Below, in pieces: positions 10,517 to 21,902 of a stretch of 64,000 nt of DNA; the stretch's first letter is position 1, and every line of letters starts with the position of its first letter. The DNA is from Siphonodentalium dalli (Eukaryota > Mollusca > Scaphopoda > Gadilida > Siphonodentaliidae). The notes below the pieces were generated by a model. It was not told the origin of the DNA, did no database searches, and was given only the letters and a program-made list of their open reading frames with translations. The DNA lies in the NCBI GenBank assembly GCA_032622095.1, contig CP136062.1:11247710-11311709 (forward strand), written 5' to 3'. Made by a program: the position numbers and the translations under genes.

Positions 10517-12340
10517 TGCGGATATAGCCTCGTTAGTCATGACGTGGTGACAGGGGTGGAGTGTCAGCCAAAACATTCAACATTTGAGACAGCTTGATGC
10601 AGGCCTCGTAATTTCAGAATAAAATCGTGCCATACTAATCAGAAATCACGGCAACTTGCAGTAAAGTTAAAATACGCTCATTATTTTTACCACATCTGGA
10701 ATGGGGTAAACGTGAACGTTCTTTAATACATACATATCGGCATCGAGGTCAGAGTTAATTCCCTGTTGTGTTGCACAGAACACTGCCATCTCGTACACAG
10801 CCTAAGAGCAAACCACTCATTGTTTTATTCAAGACTTTTGTTTGCATTATTCGGAGAAACCGAACTGTCCGTATTCATTTGAAAATTTGCTAGATAAAAC
10901 CAGAATTAATTACAACTGACAAAACACTTAATTAAACATGTTCGATTTAATGACGAAAATGTACATTACGGCAGTGGTCAGACAAGCGTAACGATGGACT
11001 GAACTCTTTCTTTTAGCTCGATGTGCCATTTATACGGATATCACAATAAAAGTGGTAATGTCACAGCAGTGAGTTACGTCACCAGAGACAACACGCGCAT
11101 ATTGACCCTCTTAACGCCGCCCCATGTCGAACTATTTTGTTCACATGAACACGGAGTTATCGACATGAACTTGATGTCAAAATTAGTTAGACGAATGTAA
11201 ATGTACAATAAATATTTAATAATTTCATAATTTAAGTGTCTATCGTGTTCAAACAGACTTCTTTCAACAATAAACTATGAGCGTGGGAGAGCCGAATTGG
11301 GAGTATTGATAGTTCCAATGTCTGAACAAATAAGGTCAAGCGGAAAGTAATAAATAATTAAATGACGTGTTCGTCCGCGCAACTGAACTTTGTGTTCAAC
11401 GCGGGATAATCACTTGGTCAAAAACTATTATGTCACATATCGATAAAATCAATAATTTAAAATAGGGCATACCATGAGCTTTCGGGTATTCGGAATAATA
11501 ATTTGTCCGAATTTCCAGTAGCGAGGGGAATATCTGGCTCATACCCCGGTTATTTGGGGGTCATTATATCCCCTTACCTCGTGTCAAAACCACTAGATTT
11601 CCGGTTGGTATAGCATTTGTGTATCGTGCGCTACATTGACATTCATGCAAACATGGACTGTAGCTATCGCAAGGACACCGTTGCAACAATAATTAGTGTT
11701 GCTTGGCCTATGGCACACGTTACTGCTGTCAGTTGTTCAAGTCATGACCTGCATCGTGTGATGTGATTAATCAGTCGTCTTCAATCAGTCTGATCACAAG
11801 TCCGTGAATTTCAATCAACGTGGTCCACTCGTATAAACATGATCATGAGTGATTGAGTTAGTGTGAAGACAGTTCAGACAATGTCAGCTCAGCGAGAATT
11901 ATGGACTAGAACATAAAATATGTGGAGCCACAAAAGGAACATGCAATTTATCTAACAGTCATTTTGGGACAATGCTATAACTTACTGAATCGAGACCAAA
12001 TTTGCTTATGGCGAGCAAAGTTATATCAAAGGTCAGCACCCCTTTTCAACGCTTAATTTTAAGATAATCCTAAAATATTACTTATCTTGGTAAATTCTGG
12101 CAATCGAAATAGTTTGACAAAATTAATACACACATTTGCGGTATACAAAGAAAACAGGGACATCGCGACGGGGTGTCTCACTTACCCTTCCCGCCAAACC
12201 AGAAATATGTTGAAATCGTCTTGATAGTTTTTCACACCAATATATAATCTGAAAAATGTTGTTTTAGACCAAAGATCAGATATTTTTCAACTGAAGTTAA
12301 AACTGTTGGAAATAATTAACCTTCAGTTGGTCAATTTCCA
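10517..12340. other. No recognisable feature
   Basis: There is no coding signature downstream of the GT31 remnant, and no tandem arrays or long palindromes are seen. Confidence 0.45.
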
Positions 12341-12389
12341 GCCACATGGGGTGTCAGGTAGAACACTTGCATCCGTTCGAAAAAACTTT

Positions 12390-12700
12390 GGAATATGATT
12401 GGAAATTTTTGGGATGGGCAGATGGAGTTTTCCCATTTGGACTATTTGGTCTGATTCAAAGGATCTGGTGCAGGTTAAAATTCCAAGTTGGACACACCAA
12501 CCGGGACCCTCGAAACACGTCCCTTGAACCAAATAAGTGATTCACAATGTTATCAACTTCCCGCACATGAGTGGAATAATTGCACTGTATATTTACCATA
12601 TACAATAAATATGCATTAATTGATATATGTGTGGAATATGGTTGGAATTTCTCGACTTTGCGAATTTGGTCCGATTCAAAAGTGGATTTTGCTATTCAAT
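12390..12700 (+). repeat. Two diverged copies of an ~80-bp segment ~240 bp apart
   Basis: GGAATATGATTGGAAATTTTT at 12390 and TTTGGTCTGATTCAAA near 12447 recur as diverged versions at 12631 and 12664. The spacing of about 240 bp suggests an eroded tandem duplication. Translations in either strand are not recognised. Confidence 0.45.
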
Positions 12701-12719
12701 TATAAAAAATATACATTGG

Positions 12720-13607
12720 AACCGTCTATTATTAATTTAGAGGGGTGTTCGTGTAACAAAAGCAGACGACAGACAAAAACAGAGACAATTCAAGAGGAGA
12801 ATTATTCACTTCCATTGATCGGAAATGTTCAGATAATAAGTCCAACTTAATCCTAAGGGAACTACTTGTCAGTGCGTATTACTGTGCAACTTAAAACATA
12901 AACACACTGACAACCATCAACATTCATATCATACCAGACATCGCGAAAATTCACAAAATCATCATTCAGTATTCATTATGTCGTAAAAGGGTCACACAAT
13001 CTAATAATTGACAAAGCCCTTTATTGTCTACCGATTTCGTATGGACGCTTTATAACATAATCTGATGCCAAAAGAGACAGATACTCTTTAAGGGCGGAGA
13101 TAATTATTGCCTGCGTGTTCTCGTAAAAATAAGCACATTGCGGGCTTTGTATTGAGCAAAATACGGTCATATTGACATTATTTAACCTCAATATACGCTC
13201 CATTTGGACGTAAACGTGTGTTTTAAAACAGTCCAATATGGGACTATTTCCAGTAGGCAATGCCCCCATACTGGCATTATTTAATTTAGTTTTTCTTCAA
13301 CACGAGTTACCCGGTACACGCTCTTTTATAATGTGTTTTCAAAGCTGTCCTCGACATTCAACAGAATAACGGGTATACGCTCACTATGTGCTTATTTGGG
13401 AATCGAATCCGTCCAATATAAAATTATGTAAATATTTACGTCCAATATGTTGCATATCTATGTACGCTGATATATTTAGCTTGTGTCCGAACAATGTTGT
13501 TCTTCCAATGCATGTCTGATTTAAGCAGACAATCAACCCATTTACTTGCATGTCGAGTTAACTGTGACTAAATCCAGAGCCATCTGAACCGCACTGGGTT
13601 ATTGCAT
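12720..13607. other. No recognisable feature
   Basis: Several short phrases such as GTCCAATAT recur between 13220 and 13450, but there is no clear unit. No coding signal is seen. Confidence 0.4.
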
Positions 13608-13669
13608 ACCGGCCGCTAGCGTTAGTTAATTAGACAGCGCTGTCTAATTAACTAACGCTGACGGCCGGT
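13608..13669. repeat. Near-perfect 62-bp palindrome
   Basis: Two ~30-base arms meet at AGCGCT. The outer ends read ACCGGCCG and CGGCCGGT, and the inner arms contain TTAGTTAATTAGACAGC and its complement. One arm has CTAGCG where the other pairs CTGACG. The arms are unusually GC-rich at the tips compared with the surrounding AT-rich DNA. Confidence 0.85.
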
Positions 13670-13784
13670 GCCGGTAATCACAGTGACAACACAGCTCGTA
13701 TGTTTACCCTTTAAGGCTTGTTATACTAATTAATTTGCAGTCAGCTGCTTAGATATGTCTTCATAAGCAATGCATATCACGTTT

Positions 13785-14035
13785 CAAATTTAATTTTTTT
13801 TATTTTAAAATTTAATCTTTTTTTTTTTTTTTTTTTACATTTTTAGATCCTCAGTCCAGCCTAATATACACCATAAAACTGTCTTTTTCATTGCAAGTTT
13901 ATAATTTTAAATTTTAAATTCAAAGTTTAACTTTAAAAAAATTTTAATTTAATTTTTATGATTTAAAAAAAAACCTAAATCTGAAATGATAAATAAACGA
14001 AATTAAAAGTTTTAAAACCTAACTTACATTTAAAA
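13785..14035. repeat. Low-complexity poly(A)/poly(T)-rich tract
   Basis: Long runs of T (13819-13837), A and mixed TTTAAATTT phrases. It lies just upstream of the 240-bp satellite. Confidence 0.75.
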
Positions 14036-14180
14036 AGGAAGACAGGTAGCAAGACACTCTTTTTAGGTATGGTAACTGGTAGCAAACTAATCTCCGCCTA
14101 AACTCAGCTATAATATTTTGGTCGGCATCTATGAACCGACAAAATAGGAACCAAACAAATATACCGTGCCAGTATAAGAA

Positions 14181-16575
14181 GTATTAAATAGTTTGCCGAT
14201 GACTGTGAATATCCTAACCGCACCCACACCCAGGTCTGGTAAATTGATAATAAATCAAAGTTCCTGTGGATATATTTTCAATTGGAAAACGGCTATATGT
14301 CGGGAGAATATAGCTCTATAATATCCAATAAATAGAATCATATGCTGTGACTTAATATTTCAAGATATAACGGTTTCAAAGTGAAACGTTCTGACAGCCA
14401 CGCGAGCCTTGTGTATAAGAAGTATTAAATAGTTTGCCGATGACTGTGAATATCCGAACCGCACCCACACCCAGGTCTGGTAAATTGAAAATAAATCAAA
14501 GTTCCCGTGCATATATTTTCGATTGGAAAACGGCTATATGTCGGGAGAATATAGCTCTATAATATCCAATAAATAGAATCATATGCTGTGACTTAATATT
14601 TCAAGATATAACGGTTTCAAAGTGAAACGTTCTGACAGCCACGCGAGCCTTGTGTATAAGTATTAAATAGTTTGCCGATGACTGTGAATATCCGAACCGC
14701 ACCCACACCCAGGTCTGGTAAATTGAAAATAAATCAAAGTTCCCGTGGATATATTTTCGATTGGAAAACAGCTATATGTCGGGAGAATATAGCTCTATAA
14801 TATCCAATAAATAGAATCATATGCTGTGACTTAATATTTCAAGATATAACGGTTTCAAAGTGAAACGTTCTGACAGCCACGCGAGCCTTGTGTATAAGAA
14901 GTATTAAATAGTTTGCCGATGACTGTGAATATCCGAACCGCACCCACACCCAGGTCTGGTAAATTGAAAATAAATCAAAGTTCCCGTGCATATATTTTCG
15001 ATTGGAAAACGGCTATATGTCGGGAGAATATAGCTCTATAATATCCAATAATAGAATCATATGCTGTGCCTTAATATTTCAAGATATAACGGTTTCAAAG
15101 TGAAACGTTCTGACAGCCACGCGAGCCTTGTGTATAAGTATTAAATAGTTTGCCGATGACTGTGAATATCCTAACCGCACCCACACCCAGGTCTGGTAAA
15201 TTGAAAATAAATCAAAGTTCCCGTGGATATATTTTCGATTCGAAAACGGCTATGTCGGGAGAATATAGCTCTATAATATCCAATAAATAGAATCATATGC
15301 TGTGACTTAATATTTCAAGATATAACGGTTTCAAAGTGAAACGTTCTGACAGCCACGCGAACATTGTGTATAAGAAGTATTAAATAGTTTGCCGATGACT
15401 GTGAATATCCGAACCGCACCCACACCCAGGTCTGGTAAATTGATAATAAATCAAAGTTCCCGTGGATATATTTTCGATTGGAAAACGGCTGTATGTCGGG
15501 AGAATATAGCTCTATAATATCCAATAAATAGAATCATATGCTGTGACTTAATATTTCAAGATATAACGGTTTCAAAGTGAAACGTTCTGACAGCCACGCG
15601 AGCCTTGTGTATAAGAAGTATTAAATAGTTTGCCGATGACTGTGAATATCCGAACCGCACCCACACCCAGGTCTGGTAAATTGAAAATAAATCAAAGTTC
15701 CCGTGCATATATTTTCGATTGGAAAACAGCTATATGTCGGGAGAATATAGCTCTATAATATCCCATAATAGAATCATATGCTGTGCCTTAATATTTCAAG
15801 ATATAACGGTTTCAAAGTGAAACGTTCTGACAGCCACGCGAGCCTTGTGTATAAGTATTAAATAGTTTGCCGATGACTGTGAATATCCTAACCGCACCCA
15901 CACCCAGGTCTGGTAAATTGAAAATAAATCAAAGTTCCCGTGCATATATTTTCGATTGGAAAACGGCTATATGTCGGGAGAATATAGCTCTATAATATCC
16001 AATAAATAGAATCATATGCTGTGACTTAATATTTCAAGATATAACGGTTTCAAAGTGAAACGTTCTGACAGCCACGCGAGCCTTGTGTATAAGTATTAAA
16101 TAGTTTGCCGATGACTGTGAATATCCGAACCGCACCCACACCCAGGTCTGGTAAATTGAAAATAAATCAAAGTTCCCGTGGATATATTTTCGATTGGAAA
16201 ACGGCTATATGTCGGGAGAATATAGCTCTATAATATCCAATAAATAGAATCATATGCTGTGACTTAATATTTCAAGACATAACGGTTTCAAAGTCAAACG
16301 TTCTGACAGCCACGCGAGCCTTGTGTATAAGAAGTATTAAATAGTTTGCCGATGACTGTGAATATCCGAACTGCACCCACACCCAGGTCTGGTAAATTGA
16401 AAATAAATCAAAGTTCCCGTGGATATATTTTCGATTGGAAAACGGCTATATGTCGGGAGAATATAGCTCTATAATATCCAATAAAGATATTCATATAGGT
16501 TGACTAAATATTTCACGATATAGCGGTTTCGGAGTGAAGCATTCTGGGCAGCCGCGCGAGCCTTTGGTATAATAA
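14181..16575 (+). repeat. Satellite: about ten tandem copies of a ~240-bp unit
   Basis: Units begin with TATTAAATAGTTTGCCGATG near 14182, 14422, 14660, 14902, 15139, 15378, 15619, 15856, 16093 and 16333. Copies are very similar. Length alternates between ~240 bp (ATAAGAAGTATT junction) and ~237 bp (ATAAGTATT, three bases shorter). Each unit contains a small inverted repeat, GGTTTCAAAGTGAAACG. The last unit diverges strongly after 16485 and fades out at about 16575. Confidence 0.95.
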
Positions 16576-16619
16576 GTCTGTCCGCACCCACACCCAGCAT
16601 TTCGTTCTCTCTCCATTAA

Positions 16620-17540
16620 AAAAGAAGTCCGTGTGACAGGCTAATTACCTTACGCCATGTTAAAAATAGCTTTACCAGGCCCAGTCCGTCGGCCGTAGAT
16701 CAAAGGTTATGTCGCCGCAGTCTGCTGTCTGGCATGTGGGTAAGTTACGTAATCATGTGACACATCGAAAAATAAGCTGATACTATATATCGCATTTTTT
16801 TTATTTCATTAAACTTCAGCTTTTGACAAAAACGAAATGTACCAAGTGTATAATTGGAATCCGCGGTTGTGGTTTGAGACTTCAATGGCTCGAATCCGTT
16901 GATAAATACGGAAATTACCCATGTGCATGTATAAATAAAAATATAATCTACACCCGAAATTAGAAAGAACTGAATTCATACAATTAGCGATAAAAACATG
17001 TTCATGCACAATCGTTTTCGCATTGTTTATAGGAAATACATGGTTTTGGGTTCCGTTTGCATTGAACGAACTAAAGCGTTAAATTGTCGTTTTGGAAACT
17101 AATTCAATTATATTTTGCTGATTTTCTAAAAAATATAAGTCGTTTGATAACTTTTTTTTGCTGCGTCATAATTGTTTTTATCGTTTTATTGGCTAATTGC
17201 AATTCTGTTTTTCCTTTAAAAATAACAATACAATTTAACATTTTATACATCGAATAATAAACGGTGATTAATTTGCCAGGGTGCCCTGCCCATGCTCCCA
17301 CATGCTGAGATATGAAAGGAATATGGAGAGCTAATTAATTACTGGTTGTATGCTGGAGTCACCGTATGGTATAAAGCCAGTGCGGTTCACACCCAGGCGC
17401 CCTGCATTAGTGCTGGGAGTATATTTTAGTCACAGATAACTCGACATGTGTATATTGAATTGGTAATGTGTTCTTTGTATTTGTTTGTTTTTTAAATAAT
17501 ATGTATCTTACATTGCATATCCAGGTATATTATTCTTAAA
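16620..17540. other. No recognisable feature
   Basis: Unremarkable AT-rich DNA. A tRNA B-box-like GGTTCACACCC occurs near 17384 without a convincing partner A box. Confidence 0.4.
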
Positions 17541-17587
17541 TACTTATGCACTGTCTCATTTATATTTGTAATACATGCGTTTACAAA

Positions 17588-17800
17588 TATGCTGAAATTT
17601 GGTATGTGAGTTTACTAGCCAAAGATACAGGTCTACTTGGAGTTTGGTTTCCGCCCGAGTTTTTGGAATTTGCACTCATATTTCGTATACGGATAACAAC
17701 TTTAGTAAGTCTTAACGGAATGGAATGAAATTTGGCATGTGAGTTTAGTAGCTCAAAATACAGGTCAAGTTCGAAATTGGGGTTCCGCATGTCAATTTCC
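17588..17800 (+). repeat. Two diverged ~150-bp tandem units
   Basis: GAAATTTGGTATGTGAGTTT at 17594 recurs at about 17727 as GAAATTTGGCATGTGAGTTT, followed in both by (C/A)A(A/T)A(G/T)TACAGGTC and a GGTTCCGC phrase. The unit resembles the ATCGACTTGAAATTTG repeats of the Helitron-like element at 18.0 kb. Confidence 0.6.
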
Positions 17801-17836
17801 ACCATTTTTTGTCGGAATTACAATGCAGTTTTGGTT

Positions 17837-18022
17837 TTATCGTCGGTGCCACTCATGAAGAAATAAAGTATTACAGTTACCTGGCATTTTGGCTAAACAT
17901 ATATGTCGTCCTAATTGTGTAAATTACATATCCACCACTTCAATATAGCATGCGTGGATTAGTCACTGTTTCCTGTTTATTTATCGCTTTATATCGCCGC
18001 ATGTATAAAATATATGACAAAA
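17837..18022 (+). repeat. Fragment of repeat R1 interrupted by a Helitron-like end
   Basis: The sequence matches 22350-22542 and 24380-24570 closely up to ATGACAAAACG, where it is replaced by the 18023-18225 element. Confidence 0.85.
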
Positions 18023-18224
18023 CGAGATCTCAGAAACGGGTGGAGCTATCGACTTGAAATTTGCTATGTGAATGTATCTTGCCCCGGATACGAATTTCAT
18101 CGGGTCGCCGAGCCCGTGCGACACCAGCTTCGCGCATGCGCAGACCAGATCTCGGAAACGGGTGGAGCTATCGACTTGAAATTTGGTTTTTGAATAGCCC
18201 GGACAACGTCGGGCTCATCGGCTA

Positions 18225-18225
<1 letters not shown>
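18023..18225 (+). mobile_element. Non-autonomous Helitron-like 3' end (5'-truncated)
   Basis: It contains two copies of a GAAACGGGTGGAGCTATCGA-centred unit. It ends with the hairpin GCCCGGACAACGTCGGGC, then TCATCGG and CTAG at 18222-18225, followed by T. A GC-rich hairpin about ten bases before CTRR, with insertion between A and T, is the hallmark of Helitron 3' termini. The reverse complement of the same element is at 45216-45610. No Rep/helicase is present, so it is non-autonomous. Confidence 0.7.
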
Positions 18226-18320
<95 letters not shown>

Positions 18321-18344
18321 ATTGATATATATTGATATATATAT

Positions 18345-18377
<33 letters not shown>

Positions 18378-18378
18378 G
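18226..18378. repeat. (TA)n microsatellite
   Basis: About 150 bp of nearly pure TA, with a few interruptions such as TTGATATA, directly after the Helitron-type CTAG end. Confidence 0.95.
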
Positions 18379-18384
18379 CACTGT

Positions 18385-18582
18385 TTTCTGGGTCAGGGAG
18401 ACATGTAAAAAAAAACTAGTTTAGGGAGACATCTCTTTCTATGCTATCCAGCGACGCTAAAGTTTGTGTGCATTCTCATTTTTAATTATAACACTGTTCT
18501 TATATATTATTGTAATATAATACACATTTAAAAAAGATATATCGCAAGTGTCTCCCTAACAGTGTCGCCCTAATATATATAT
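18385..18582 (+). repeat. Hairpin-forming segment with GGGAGACA / TGTCTCCCT ends
   Basis: GTCAGGGAGACATG at 18393 and TTTAGGGAGACATC at 18420 face GTGTCTCCCTAACA at 18549 and TGTCGCCCTAAT at 18563. The same motif with its complement recurs repeatedly inside R1. Confidence 0.6.
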
Positions 18583-18900
18583 ATGGAATTTATGACAATC
18601 AATGAAGATCCACATAAAAGCAGTGTGCCCTTCACCTTGATACTTCTAATGTGAATATCCGGCTAATATTTATGAAATTAATTAATATGACACATGTTCG
18701 CGTTCCTGTCACTGAGTTTACATTGTGTTGACTTTAGCGTGACATTAGAATACCATAGCAATAAGGGGACATATACAATAAGTGTATGTGTCGCCCTAAC
18801 TAATGTCAAAAGCAAATACGTATATTGTTTCAATAAATTATGAACATGTTCAGCTCTCCATATTAACGATAAATGTATAGGTTATATACACATACAATAA
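18583..18900 (+). repeat. Repeat R1 copy A, left part
   Basis: It begins at ATGGAATTTATGACAATC like R1 copy B at 23582. It continues after a 3-kb insertion at 21903. The 3-bp TAA at 18898-18900 is the left target duplication. Confidence 0.9.
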
Positions 18901-19437
18901 TCACTGTCGGATACCCGTTTAGGTTCGGACATTCCAAGATGGCGGCGCCCACTAATGCAGATAAACGGTAAGTGTATATATTTTCTCCAAGCAGCAATCA
19001 ACAACATCTTTCGGTGATACACATTGAAACAGTTATGTAGGAATTTGTATGCCCAATGCATACGTAACACGCCTTTCGCATGACAGGCATGTGAATTGTT
19101 GTATTTGGCGTGTCAAGTCGTCATAATTTTTCGAAATTTTATCGAGGCGGCGAAATGTTCGCTTTTTCGTATTTTTCTGGTCCTGGGCTCATGCATCCGC
19201 AAATTTATGTATTGTTGTGGGTAAATTAGGTCACCACACATCTTCGGAATGCAAAACCGGCGATATTTTTATTGTCTAACTCCGAAAAACGACCTTTGAA
19301 AATTTCAAAATGTTCAGGTTCGGATTCGCAACATTCGCGATGATTTTGTTCAGGTTCAGACACAATTTTTGTTCAGGTTCGGACAAATTTGGTTCAGGTT
19401 CGGACAATTTTAGTTCAGGTTCGGACGCATCAAAACC
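18901..19437 (+). repeat. Left inverted terminal arm of the 3-kb element
   Basis: The arm pairs with 21388-21902. Differences include a few substitutions and small indels (for example CCGAACC/GGTTCGG subrepeats). Its inner 100 bp holds tandem CAGGTTCGGA-type units separated by A/T-rich bases. Confidence 0.88.
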
Positions 19438-21387
19438 TTACCTATAAATGACATGCCGAGGTGCAGTCGCGATCTTATTGTGCGTGTTATTACCGAACAT
19501 GCATTGTTAATTTGTTATATATAATATGTCAGCTGAAATTTCCAAATATAGGTGGTAAATTCTCCGAATTAATCAGAATTAATTGGATAAAAGCCACAGT
19601 TGAATATTCTCGAGCAATGTATACTATAAACCAGCTAGTGGGAATTATTACATTTTACATATGAGCAACAGTGGTATTATTACTTATCTTCTGAAATATC
19701 GGGGATACATGGATATTTAATACCTGGTTCTCGATTTTGAACCCCGAGGCGGAGCCAGGGGGTTTCAAAAAGAGACATCCGGGTATTAAATCTCCTAGTA
19801 TCCCACGATGTTGGCGGAGTTAACGATTTTGTCCCACATCAATAGCTTCCATGTGGTGTGCTTTTCATAGCTTATCACACCAATCAGCACCATGCAATAA
19901 GAATAATTCAGTAGCAGACCTATCGATCCTGTTGTAGGTGACGTCAATTAAGCTCAGTGCGCTAGAACAATGTCACGATTGGTGAAACTGCTAGTTCAAG
20001 GGTAATTCATAACCACGATGTTTCACTTGCTTTTATACGCCCACTGCCAAGAGTTACGGGGACATGGCGCATGATTTAAACGTGACGTTGTTGTTAATCA
20101 GATTGTTAGTTACAACCGGGTGTGGGGACAAGCGTTGTTTGTTATATATGTTTCCCTATGAAATAGCTGTAATTTTAAATGACATACGATGCGCTCTCTT
20201 TCGTCAGGACCTTGGCATGAATAATAATTTTCAAACGTTATCTCACTGTAGATACTTCTGTTTAAAAACGGGTACATAATTATTGACGCGTGTAATATAT
20301 TATCAATGGAACTACGCGAAATTCCGCGGAAGACTGAAAATAGTTTATTACTGCGATAAGTTCTAAATGAAAACAAATGATCCCGTTTTATTACGTATTC
20401 AGTTATTTGTTAATTGGGTTTCTGTGTGTAATATTTAACCATTGGATAGGCACTATTCTCTTAAGCGCATGAAGGAAATTTTCCACCAAAATTAGGGATG
20501 CTTAATTTGCCAACGGAACAGCTGATATTGTTTGCATAATTTCGCTACTTCGGCGTCTAAATTCTTGTTTCGATAAACAAATACTTGTAGTTTTGCAGAA
20601 TTGCTTACCATAAGCATAACATAAAGAGAACACATATGGTTTCTCGAATAATATATTCCTGAAATATCGCCGCTCGTGAAGATTCGCATATTGCAGGTAT
20701 TATTCGGCAAACCATAGGTATTCTCTATGTTCGCATAGTGCTGAATCGAACGCAACATGTTAGGGCTCTAATTAATAGTCCTGCGTAATAGTCCTGTGAC
20801 AAATGGTTAACTTGTAACTGGATTAAATATTTATAAATGAGGCAAAACACATAAGGCTTATATTGATAAGAATATGTTTCGTGTGAATACCCAAATATAT
20901 CATCCAACTATTGATACAAAACATGTTATATATTGTCTATCTATCAGCAAGTATTTATGGGCAAATTGTGGGAACAGCTATATAATCACATTCATCGTAT
21001 AAGCAGTCTAATAAAATAGAGTTACTGTTCGTGGCTCGTTTCTGCGCTTTATGTCTGGGAATATATTGTTAATAGAGACTGGGGGTAAATACATCATTAC
21101 ACGGCTTGTTGAGGGGGGGGTCGCCTCGGGGGATACGAGCCTCTACCGGGGCATATACACACAGTACCCCCATCAAAAAGCCGTGTAACTTATATTATGG
21201 ACAGTTATCTGCTCATCTACGTGCGGCGACCTTCGTGGCATCGTATGTGGATGTGGAGGGGAATCACGTGATTGCATACATCTCACACGCATAAAATAAG
21301 AAAGTCCGCCCAAATTATTCACGAGTGGGCTAAAACCATGCCTCGTGTTCCCCATTTATCGTTTCTTTCACGAATGGTTTTTGATGT
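19438..21387. other. Interior of the 3-kb element, no transposase seen
   Basis: There are only short open frames, none domain-like. It contains two smaller inverted repeats, at about 19697-19811 (GGATACATGGATATTTAATA...TATTAAATCTCCTAGTATCC) and about 21095-21191 (TTACACGGCTT...AAGCCGTGTAA), which look like nested MITE-like insertions. Confidence 0.6.
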
Positions 21388-21902
21388 TTCTGATGCGTCC
21401 GAACCTGAACCAAATTTGTCCGAACCTGAACAAAAATTGTGTCTGAACCTGAACAAAATAATCGCGAATGTTGCGAATCCGAACCTGAACATTTTGAAAT
21501 TTTCAAATGTCGTTTTTCGGAGTTAGACAATAAAAATATCGCCGGTTTTGCATTCCGAAGATGTGTGGTGACCTAATCTACCCACAACAATACATAAATT
21601 TAGCGGATGCATGAGCCCAAGGCCAGAAAAATACGAAAGAGCGAACATTTCGACGCCTCGATAAAATTTCGAAAAATTGTGACGACTTGACACGCCAAAT
21701 ACAACAATTCACATGCCTGTCATGCGAAAGGCGTGTTACGTATGTGTTGGTCATACAAATTTCTACATAACTGTTTCAATGTGTATCACCGAAAGATGTC
21801 GTTGATTGCTGTTTGGAGACAATATATACACTTACCGTTTATCTACTTTAGTGGGCGCCGCCATGTTGGAATGTCCGAACCTAAACGGGTATCCGACAGT
21901 GA
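21388..21902 (-). repeat. Right inverted terminal arm of the 3-kb element
   Basis: Complement of the left arm, with the CCGAACCTGAAC-type subrepeats at its inner edge (21398-21490) and the terminal CAGTGA at its outer edge. Confidence 0.88.

Larger units (their letters stand above)
18901..21902. mobile_element. 3,002-bp DNA element with ~540-bp inverted terminal repeats and TAA target duplication
   Basis: The left end starts TCACTGTCGGATACCCGT at 18901. The right end is its complement ending CCGACAGTGA at 21902. The arms (18901-~19437 and ~21388-21902) are close inverted copies and include four or five CAGGTTCGGACAA-type subrepeats at the inner edge. TAA flanks both sides (18898-18900, 21903-21905). 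The homologous R1 copy B at 23901-23908 reads straight through, giving an empty site. A 3-bp TWA duplication fits the PIF/Harbinger superfamily; long arms also recall foldback elements. No transposase is visible between the arms, so the element is non-autonomous. Confidence 0.87.

Noticed and set aside
17104-17420. tRNA-like B box GGTTCACACCC near 17384
   Set aside because: No A box at the proper distance and no foldable cloverleaf.
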